From Klebsormidium nitens (Eukaryota > Streptophyta > Klebsormidiophyceae > Klebsormidiales > Klebsormidiaceae), in NCBI GenBank assembly GCA_000708835.1, contig DF236981.1:265006-329005 (forward strand): a DNA stretch of 64,000 nt. Direction: 5' to 3'. Of this stretch, positions 55,888-64,000 are shown piece by piece. The translations under genes were made by a program, and so were the position numbers. The notes beneath the pieces were generated by a model that was not told the DNA's origin, made no database searches, and worked only from the letters and a program-made list of their open reading frames with translations. Numbering within the stretch: the stretch's first letter is position 1; every line of letters starts with the position of its first letter.

Positions 55888-57285
55888 ATGGCTAGAGGTG
55901 GGAAGGCGAGATCCAGCAGGAGCGCAAATTCTGTGGCAATGCCTCTGCGAAGAGGCGATGCCCGTACCATGCAGGCTCTTCCGGTAGATGTTCTCTCTTG
56001 TATCCTCGATAAGGCTGCGCTGACATTGAAGGATCTGATCAGAGTGATGACTGTAAGCAAAGCGTTCTACGAAGCCGCGAAGGGCGTGAAAGAGGTGGAA
56101 TTCTTCTTCAAATGCTTCAATTGTGCGGAGCCTGAAAGACCCTGCTTCCAAGGTTCAGTCACAAGGATATTGAGGGAGGCTAAGAGCGTCAAAGCACTGA
56201 GAATGGAGTCGAGAGAGCGCACGTGCCATGAATGTGTGGATTCCATTGAGGAGTCAGCATCGCACAAGTTTCAGGACTGGGAAGAGATGGTTGCAAGCTG
56301 GATTGGGATTCTTAAGGAGGACCTGGAGGATTTTGTCTACTGGGAGGAGTTTTACAGCCGGTTTGAGCATCCAAGGTTTGGTAGTCTTCTTTTTGGGGCT
56401 ATCTCGCACTGCAGACTTCTGAAACGGATCGAGCTACGAACAGCAGTACCCGAGAACATCATGGATCAACTCTCAAGCAGCTGGTTGCCACATGGCCTCC
56501 TTGAGCTGTCATTCTCAGGCTTTGAAGAAGGACATCAGAAGCTGATGAACACTCTGACGAAAGCTTGCCCCTTCTTGAGAAAGCTGTCGTTCCTGGGTCT
56601 GTGGAAGGGAGATCTGTCCATTGAACTCAACTTCCTGGAGTCTCTCAAGGTTGCATACGTCTACATGTACCATGGTGTTCCAATGAACCTCAACATCAAA
56701 TCTGCTCCAAACCTAAGAGATCTGGCAATCGAGTACCAGGGATCAATTGGGGAAGTTGACGGAGCCAAAATCTTGATCCATAAGCAGCCGCTTGCCGTGA
56801 AGACCCTTTCAGTGAAGAGTGTGTCCTGGAAACAGACAAGTGTCCTGCTGAGTAGCTGCCCTGACGTGCAAGATCTCACCATTGAGCACCCGCGCGAGAA
56901 TGGTGTATTCTTTCCGAATGCGCGGACAAGATTGGCGACCGTTCTTGGGCAAGTCACGCAGACCAACAGAGAAGTGAAGAAGCTGCGGCTTGCAAAAGTT
57001 TCCGATCCCAGCAATGATTCGATTGACAAGCACGGTCTGGGTTTGGCGAGGCTGAGCGAAGTCACCTTCGTAAGATCTGAAAAGGTCGACTTCCTTAACA
57101 TCCGTGAATGTCTTGAGAGCTTCCTGCCAAAGTGCCCGTCGCTGAAGTTGGTCAAGTTCGCTGGCCACGGCCTGCGCGATTACGGTAGCGACTCAGAAGG
57201 GGAGCAGGAAGGCAAGATAGAGACGTTTATGAGCGACCTCAATTCTCTGCAAGCAAGCTTTCCAGGGGTCAAGTTCGATTTCTAG
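55888..57285 (+). CDS. F-box protein with leucine-rich-repeat-like region, single exon, 465 aa
   Basis: An uninterrupted frame starts at the first ATG after an in-frame TGA at 55855; the upstream TTG is not used as a start. After a basic Arg/Ser N-terminus (residues 1-30) comes an F-box: ALPVDVLSCILDKAALTLKD, then LIRVMTVSKAFYEAA (about 30-70). This should bind Skp1 within an SCF ubiquitin ligase. The remainder has irregular leucine-rich repeats (CRLLKRIELR, GLLELSFSGF, FLRKLSFLGLW, LRDLAIEY, DVQDLTIEHP, VKKLRLAK, CPSLKLVKF), the usual substrate-recognition part. Cys/His pairs at about 80-125 (CFNC, CHEC) may bind metal. It has no introns, unlike its neighbours. Substrate unknown. Confidence 0.85.
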   Translation: MARGGKARSSRSANSVAMPLRRGDARTMQALPVDVLSCILDKAALTLKDLIRVMTVSKAFYEAAKGVKEVEFFFKCFNCAEPERPCFQGSVTRILREAKSVKALRMESRERTCHECVDSIEESASHKFQDWEEMVASWIGILKEDLEDFVYWEEFYSRFEHPRFGSLLFGAISHCRLLKRIELRTAVPENIMDQLSSSWLPHGLLELSFSGFEEGHQKLMNTLTKACPFLRKLSFLGLWKGDLSIELNFLESLKVAYVYMYHGVPMNLNIKSAPNLRDLAIEYQGSIGEVDGAKILIHKQPLAVKTLSVKSVSWKQTSVLLSSCPDVQDLTIEHPRENGVFFPNARTRLATVLGQVTQTNREVKKLRLAKVSDPSNDSIDKHGLGLARLSEVTFVRSEKVDFLNIRECLESFLPKCPSLKLVKFAGHGLRDYGSDSEGEQEGKIETFMSDLNSLQASFPGVKFDF

Positions 57286-58614
57286 AGCCTCGGAGGTCAG
57301 ATCGTCTCAACAGCTGCAACCTGCTATGTTCCTTGTCGAGTAAAAGTCGAGACATAAGCGTTGAAATCCTGTAACTTTGCGGAGCAAGTGTCATGTTGAA
57401 GGCCTCTCAGCAATATGCACGCAATATGCTGTGACGTCTGCCGGCGGCCTGCATACCGCATCAGATTTTTCTCAACATGCCTTGTCGTGTAGTGGAGAAG
57501 CAGTGTTCGGAGAGCCGGCCCACATGAGTTTCATGAGTGACACGCGCCATGAATTGGAACAGAGCACAACCTGGTGATTGAAGGTGCATCAGTCTGGAAG
57601 ATTGTCCAGTCAGACGCAGAAGATGGTCCAGAGCGGATGTGGATATTATCCAGCACGCAATTAATTGCATGGTCCTTGAAGGCCGTGCTTGCCTGCCTTC
57701 AAGAAGGGCGCAGCTGCAGTGTGACATGCCACTGCAGATCTCGTGGCGAAATCAAACACCAATTGAACATTGCATAAGCATCAGTGGTCATATGATGCAG
57801 CCTGGCGCGAGCTGCAGTGCACGCTAGCGCTATGTACACACAAAGATCCACGTGAAACGTGCATTTCGGCATATGATTCACCGCAAACTGAACTTGTTTC
57901 AGATCAGTGCCTAGAGCTAGCTTTGCATGCATGAACCACTTAAGACCATCATGCATTCGAATATGCATATTCGAAAAACGGTCGAACTGCATATAGACAT
58001 CAAGCAGAACGCGATTATGATGCTACTTCCCCAGGACATTGACCGAGTATCACAACTCTTGTGTGTCATGACAAGCTTATCTGGAGCTCATGTGGCTACG
58101 TAGCTCAATCGTATGATCATCATGCTTTCAAATGAGAGAAGTGTCCATGCTTTCACTTAATTAGTTGCATTAGAAAAAATTGTCCGGTTGCCGCATGTTC
58201 CAAAACGGGCTGCCAAATCCCTAACGGTCATACTTGACTAGCTACCATTTATGTATTCGTACCTCGTATAAGTGGGCCAAGAGCTCTTGCAAGCTCAAGC
58301 GACCGCCAAACTCGGAGTAGTAGTCAGCCAGCAACGGCCTGACCTTCGTGAAACAAGCTCAGGATTGGATGGGCGCATCAAGTGTTTGACACAAACTTAG
58401 CAGAACGGGCACTCCGCATGACCCATAGGTTTGTAGGCCAACAATCAATCTGCAACACATTCCGCAGCTGCCAACGAGTGCCCTTCGCATGGTCGCATGA
58501 GGTTTCGAAACGTGAGGACGGAGTCAACAAATCATCACGTACTCCCGTCACCGCAGGCATGAATGTCGACTAAGTCTGAAGTTAAGCCAGGTGACAACTG
58601 CGCCCGAATTTTGA
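57286..58614. other. Intergenic, no gene recognised
   Basis: It lies between the converging F-box and pseudouridine synthase genes. From 57650 to 58100 it is rich in TGCAT and ATGCAT words, like 11750-12560. No supported gene. Confidence 0.4.
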
Positions 58615-61600
58615 TCAAGCTTCGTCGCCCATTTCGGCATCCTCCTGCTCCACCGCCCGCGCATTCGCCGCCGCAAAGTCCCTGTAGTTCTTCTCGTTCA
58701 GCGTCTTGAGCCACGTGGCCATGATCCCGTCGTCCTTTTCCGTCTGTGCAATGTGCTTGTAAACGTACTTCTCCTTGAACTCTGCCACCTGGAAAGCAGA
58801 CGCACACGGAATATTCGCATAGAGTATCAGGCACACACGCATGCGACTCGCCAGACCAGTACCGTTGTGGGCAAGCGCCTAAGAAGCGGGATTGATACAG
58901 ACTTGCATTTACTCCAAAGAAACGGCTTCAAATCGCTGGAAAGATATCTGCTGCTCCGTTCGATAGCCCAGAACGAGAGTACCAATGAAGCTTCCACGTG
59001 ACGATCTGAAAGCTCGTGATCCATCCAAAGGGGAAGACGCCGGGTTGCGTTTCCTCCACGGTTCCTGTCCCACCTTTGAGTTTCAAACTGGCTCTTCGCA
59101 ACCGGATAATCTCGATCCATTTCCACAAACATCACAGGGGCCGAACGGGTGTTACAAACGTGGTAGAGAGTTTTCCTTCATCAATAATGGTCACATCTGC
59201 TCGTCAAACCGAGTACGAGAAGGTGAAGAGTATAGAAGGAAACAATCCAAATCAGAAAAAACGGAGGATTGACGACCAGAAGGTACAAGCGCTGACCTAG
59301 GGACCTAGGAAGGTTCCGAGAGGGAGTGTTCGAGTGGGAAAAGGCGACACGCACAAAGATGCAATCCGGAGAGACATGTACGAAAAAATGGAGGAAGAGG
59401 CTTACGAACAGAACGAACTCTGAAACGAAACGGATCGCAAGAAAAAGGCAGGAAGATGCGCAGGCCCTGCTACTTGAACGGCGTCTACGTGTCCGCCGCA
59501 TGAAGCCAATGCTCCACACTTCTCTGGTAAGAGAAAAGAATCAAGGGGCGGCCACGTACCTGCTGTTTAAAGTCGCGCATGGAGAGCTCCTGGTGGTCGT
59601 ACCCGAAGCGCTTGTTGTACGCCCCAAACATGCACTCGTCCAGAAACAGGCCAAGCTCGGGGGCGACCGGCACCAGGAACTCCGTGTCTCTGCGGTCGCC
59701 ACAAGCGTGGTCAGTAACCTCGATCAACAGGGAAATTTGGAGAACAAATGTCTGGAGACAAGACTTTGGTAGGAAAGATCTGGCACGTGGAAACTACTAC
59801 TCTAATTCAACGGGATTCATGACGCAAGCACCAGAACTTGGAAAAGAGGCATAGCTGTCGGCTGGTAAGAGTTATACTAGAGCGGGCCGCCGTTCCTCCA
59901 ACAAGAGAACTGTCGTCAGCAGTTCCACTCAAGAGTCGTAGTCCCAATCAAACGTTCTTTCAGACCTGCAAGCGATCCCAAAACCAGCTGTGCTTTTTCT
60001 CTCTCACTCGCGGAGCGCGTAGTTGGTGACGTCCTCGGAGATGACGTTGCGCACAACCGCTTTGCTTTGGTTCCTAGAAACACGTAGAACGCGTTTCTCA
60101 ACTTTCCAGTAACAACAAAGGCAACAAAAAGAAGGAAGATGAAAACAGAAGAAAAGCAGGGCTCACTTGCGAAGCGCGTAGTCGATGACGTCCTCCGAGA
60201 TGACGTTGCGCGCGACCGCGAGCACGAGGCCGACCATCTTGCGGATCTGGTGCAGCATGAAGCTCTGCCCCACTACTGTCAGCCGCACGTGCTCTGCGCC
60301 GTCGATCATAAAGGGGGGACCCGCGGTGAACGAGATCATGTAACGCTGCGCCTGCGGGTGCGGGAGTATGAGAATTTTAGAGGACCGGAATGGAGTGATT
60401 GAGCGTGGTTCGGAGGGTTACGGCCTGATGCAGGGTGGACATCTGCTGAGTCTTGCCTTCGATTAGGAAGAGGGGCCCCGCAGTAAATGAGATGATGTAC
60501 CGCTGCGCCTGCGGATGCGGCGAAAAAAGGACGTTTGACCGAGGGTAAAAGAGTGGTTAAAACGTGGTTTACAGGTCTAGAGGCAGAATGTGCGGTGGCA
60601 ATCTACTGATTTATGCAGCCGATTGAAAAGAAGGGGCCCACGCTAGAGGCGATGATGTAACGCTGCGCCTGCAAATGAGGGGATAGGAGGAGAGTAACGA
60701 AGGTTAGGCGGATGATTGAAGCGTGATCGGCGAGGTGAGAAGCCTACTACAGAGGTGGATTTCGGTGCTTGGCGTTCGACCACCAAGGGGGGACCCGCGT
60801 TAGATGAGATGATGTACCGCTGCGCCTGCAATACAGAGAGGGAAGGACATCAACGCAGAGTAAAGGAGAACGACGGAGTGGTTGATGGGGGGTTTGAGGG
60901 CCGGTAGCGGTTTCAAGTCTTATTGATGCCGTCAGTTGAGAATGAAGGACCTGCGCTGAAGGAGATGATATAACGCTGTGCTTGCAGAACCTTGTGAGGA
61001 GGCGGTCAACGGTGAGTAGAGGACTTGTTTGAAAGGCCTAGAGGCCGGATTCGCTGTCGCGATCTCCTGAGTTATGCCGTCCTTGAAAAGGGGGCCCTGC
61101 GCTGAAGGAGATGACGTAACGCTGCATTTGCAGATGCGGGAATAAGGCAAAAATAGAGGTTAGGCGAATGGTTAGAGCGTAGTTAGCGAGGTCAGAAGCC
61201 TATTACGAGAATGTCGGTGCTTTGCGCTCAACCACTAAGGGGGGGCCCACGGTGAAGGCAATGACATGATGCTGCGCCGGCCAATGTGACCAAAGAGAAG
61301 ATTACCGTCTCCAGTCTGACGGCAAATCTGCGGTACTTTCCCCCAATGTCTGCGATTAAAGGAGCTGAAACAACCTCACGAACATGTTGATCAACCGTTG
61401 AGCAAAGCAAATAGTTCCTTTCATCGTTCCACTTAAGCGCACCGACAACGGCTGCATCAATCTAACCATCGCCCAAATCGTGATCTTCAACGTCACCGGT
61501 TTCAGCGGGTCAAATCTAACCCACCTGCCCATCGTTGGCCTTGACCCGTGTTGTGAAGTTGTGGAAGTTGTGCGTCCCAGTATACTTCGCAAGCAACGCG

Positions 61601-63925
61601 TTGAGCCGTTTCTGCACAGCGGGGGTGTATTTGAAGGGCTTCCTCTCTTGGTCTTGGTCCCCCCCATCTGTCGCATCCGTTTTTGGAATCAAGAACCGTT
61701 CTACCCCTGCTAATCCTGCTTCTACTTCGCCGCCAGGTTTTCGATCGCTCTGCTCCGAAACAGCTCCACTTACGGCGAGTCCTTGAGATGCAACCCCCGG
61801 TTTTGTATCCGAACCCTTTTTAAAACCTGGCTCGAACTTGACCCGTTCTGAAGGCGGCTTCTCCTCCGAACCCTCATCAGAACCAGGCTCCGATTTGACC
61901 CTGTCTAGCAATGCTTTTCCTCCGACCACTGCTCCCAAGCCCCCCTCCAAACCATGTTCAAGCTTAACCCGTTTCGCACACGGCTCCCCGGTGCCCCCCT
62001 TGAACTCTCTCTTCTCCAGACCCCCCTCAGAAGTGCCCGGTTCTTCTTCCCCTGGTCTTCCAAAGTCCATGGACTCCCCTTGCATCGTGCCCGCTTTGCT
62101 TTCTCCAAGTTCCGTCTTAACCACCGAAGGTCCAACACTAGTAGCGTCTTCCGATGCAGCCTCTCTTTTGACCTCCCCATTCGCTGCCTCTGTCTTTACA
62201 CCCCCGTTCGCAGCTTCCACTTTGACCCCCCCGTCTGCGGACTCTGGTTTGACCCCCCCGTTTGCGGCCGCCAGCCTGGCATCTTCAATCTCCTTCCTGG
62301 CCGAGCGCAGGTTGTAGTAGTCCCGTTCTCGGTACGCTTCAGGGTCCAGCGCAAAACTCGGAATAACATACTCGTACTTCCTGTTATGAGAGAGGTTTGC
62401 ATTAGACCATCGTTCTTACTTGCCCTTAAACCTCGTGTAAACCGACTGAAACTCCCTTCCTAAAACCTGGGGGCCAGGGCACTCTATAAAAAAGGGTCTG
62501 CCCACTTTGGGCTGGCCCTTGGTGCACCGACCGCACTTGCTCTCCAAATACACACAGCTGTTGAACACTATCAGAAGCTCACAAATCGACTCTGCCATTT
62601 GCTTCCAGAAGCCGCCCTAGTTGTTCAAGTGAATCCTGGGCTCAGAACCCCCGATCTAAAAGGCAAGGAGAGTAACGCTGCATCATAGACAGCACAGCTC
62701 TGACTCCTAACACAGCGCAAACATGCACCACCACCCAAAGATAGAGCCAACCAAACCGTGGCATCTAAGCAAGCTCACCGTGCTGACTGTTTAAAACCTC
62801 AAAGACAGATCGCCCTCCCGACCAGGAACAAGACCCTCTTGAAAGAAAGGTTGAAATGGTTAAAGCCACTCCCACGCACCTTCTATCGCAGTGCGTGCGG
62901 GCGTCGAAGCCCGCCGTGACGCGTCGGAAACCGAAGCACCGAATCTTCTCGGGGAGGGCGGCGTTGATGCGCTCCACCAGACCGGGGGGTTCGAGGATGA
63001 ACTTGCCAGACACAACCTGACCCACGGCGCTCACGCCCTTGTCCGTACGCGCAGACCTCATCCAGTGCACCTGCGAAAATTAGGGTTTTGAGGTGAGAAC
63101 TGGTTTAGGGTCTGACCGGAATGACGCCGTTGACACCAAGGATCGCTTTCTGCCTCTTGGTCGACACACCAGTGGGGGCTTTCATTTTTGGTGCAGCAAA
63201 GGAGAGCGGTGGTGGCATTGGCCATGAAGCCGTTTTGTGCCAACAGAATCGGCATGTGAGCACGCGGCTGAGCATCGCCCCGCAAGACCATGCGACGAAA
63301 GCCCACATTGCAACACGAATCCAGCCTTCCCACAAAATGCGTCTGATCCTTGCTGATTGGACAAAGGGGGGCATCTTGAAAGATGAACCAGGCCTTTCCA
63401 ATCCGCATTTCTGATGTAGAAACATTTTGTGAAAGCACCCACCTTCTTAGGGTCCCCAAAATTGTCCTTGGTGATTGCCCCCGCCTTGTAGAGCGCCAAC
63501 TCCAGCTCCGCCTCAATCGTCTTCGCTCCAGGGTTCCGCTGCATGCCCTGATACCCCGCGCCAATGTAAGCAAAGAAGAGCGCCACTTTGCGCTTCTTGA
63601 ATTTTGATCTTTCCGACTTATCTGCAGACTCAACAACCTCTTTTGGTACTCCGTCTTTTGCTTCTTCGTCCGCTCCATTCTGCCCATCTTCCCTGACCCC
63701 TTCTGCGAATTCACCCGCGCCAGGCGCCCCTTCTACAGCGCCTCCAGGTTCTGAGCAGCCCATTCCAGTTGCGACTATACCACCTTCTCCATCAGTACCA
63801 TTACCAACTCGTTGCTGACTTGCCGCATCCGCTGTAGAGCAGCTCTGGACGTGGATTACCGGCGGAGTCTCTGCATTTCCAGCAATAGGAGATGATTGAT
63901 CTTCCATTGCTGAACAGGAGCCCAT
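58615..63925 (-). CDS. tRNA pseudouridine synthase, TruA/PUS1 type, 670 aa
   Basis: Exons 63925-63443, 63070-62880, 62380-61525, 60345-60167, 59689-59560 and 58788-58615 total 2013 bp with all phases agreeing. The enzyme isomerises uridine in tRNA, and in the PUS1 family also in other RNAs, in the nucleus. Motifs in order: VALFFAYIGAGYQGMQRNPG, the catalytic motif RSARTDKGVSA (Asp, about residue 173), FGFRRVTAGFDARTHCDRR, then KYEYVIPSFALDP, YTGTHNFHNFTTR and GQSFMLHQIRKMVGL. Two ATGs are possible, 63925 and 63907; the first is taken. An acidic N-terminus of about 105 residues precedes the fold. A ~240-residue insertion (exon 62380-61525) carries repeated VKxE motifs. The intron between exons 61525 and 60345 holds a six-copy array of the 60345 exon edge. 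Confidence 0.93.
60001..60215 (-). repeat. Duplicated donor edge of the 60345-60167 exon
   Basis: The last ~55 bp of the exon with its flank (60163-60220; GAAGCGCGTAGTCGATGACG) recur at 60005-60062 (GGAGCGCGTAGTTGGTGACG) with about 10 changes, downstream in the intron. The GT of the donor is lost (CTCGCG in place of the reverse-complemented site), so this copy looks dead. Confidence 0.8.
60311..61285 (-). repeat. Seven-unit array of the 60345 exon acceptor edge (6 copies plus the true edge)
   Basis: Copies at about 60471-60520, 60631-60680, 60783-60832, 60943-60990, 61088-61140 and 61237-61285 repeat the acceptor and about 30-40 bp of exon, spaced 148-157 bp. The intervening intron sequence is recognisably repeated as well, so the unit is about 152 bp. 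On the minus strand each copy keeps CAG at the splice point and an open frame resembling RYMISFTAGPP: RYIISFTAGP, RYIIASSVGP, RYIISSNAGPP, RYIISFSAGP, RYVISFSAGPP and HHVIAFTVGPP. Confidence 0.88.
62160..62275 (-). repeat. In-frame ~36-bp coding repeat (GGVKxEAAN units)
   Basis: Four consecutive 12-residue units of the form ANGGVKxEA/S lie inside the pseudouridine synthase insertion, encoded by near-identical 36-bp segments such as CCCCCGTTCGCAGCTTCCAC and CCCCCGTTTGCGGCCGCCAG. Confidence 0.85.
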
Positions 63926-64000
63926 ACCTCGGCGGAGCCCCACCACCCTCAATGGAAATCAAATGACGCGAAGACGCGGATCTACCTACTGTACTGCACT

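Noticed and set aside
63058-63714. Long minus-strand frame across the first intron of the pseudouridine synthase gene
   Set aside because: It is an out-of-frame or intronic reading; splicing 63443 to 63070 gives the conserved KK-VHWMRSARTDKG join.

Overview
The window is nuclear DNA of a plant-lineage eukaryote. Every multi-exon gene follows GT-AG splicing with short exons and 100-1200 bp introns, and the families present point to a green plant: an oil-body-associated protein, an NT-C2 myosin-like coiled-coil protein, a chloroplast-type PRC-barrel protein, a plant-type heptahelical (PAQR) receptor and an F-box protein. Base composition is near 50% GC and intergenic gaps are short. A streptophyte (charophyte) alga such as Klebsormidium fits best; that is inference from gene content, not from a search. 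All models below were built by hand from splice sites, protein families and codon phase. For seven genes the listed exons sum to an unbroken frame.

Layout. 29-6287 (-): a tandem double-domain isochorismatase-like hydrolase, running off the left edge. 7845-11378 (+): heptahelical PAQR/HHP protein, 5 exons, 347 aa. 12644-18338 and probably further (-): an NADH-pyrophosphatase-type Nudix hydrolase whose exons splice in frame into a 14-kDa phosphohistidine phosphatase (PHPT1) domain, so it reads as one fused gene. 20101-23197 (+): a 253-aa coiled-coil protein in 10 exons. 24094-42258 (-): an 18-kb, 18-exon gene for a ~2971-aa protein with an N-terminal C2 domain and a very long coiled coil. 43560-48884 (+): a 981-aa PRC-barrel protein with a ~690-aa disordered tail. 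50604-54276 (+): a 267-aa oil-body-associated protein. 55888-57285 (+): a single-exon F-box protein. 58615-63925 (-): a 670-aa PUS1-type tRNA pseudouridine synthase with a large insertion rich in SUMO-acceptor motifs.

The genes are a mixed housekeeping set (nucleotide hydrolysis, tRNA modification, membrane receptor, plastid, lipid body, cytoskeletal or trafficking coiled coils). I see no sign that they form a pathway. No virus, insertion sequence, CRISPR array, rRNA or tRNA was recognised.

Two things stand out. The first is the Nudix-PHPT fusion. The second is a recurring kind of structure: at about ten exon edges in five genes, the splice junction plus the first (or last) 10-80 bp of exon is tandemly duplicated into the adjoining intron, in one to six degenerate copies. 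Several copies keep the splice dinucleotide and the reading frame. No standard feature type explains this pattern.
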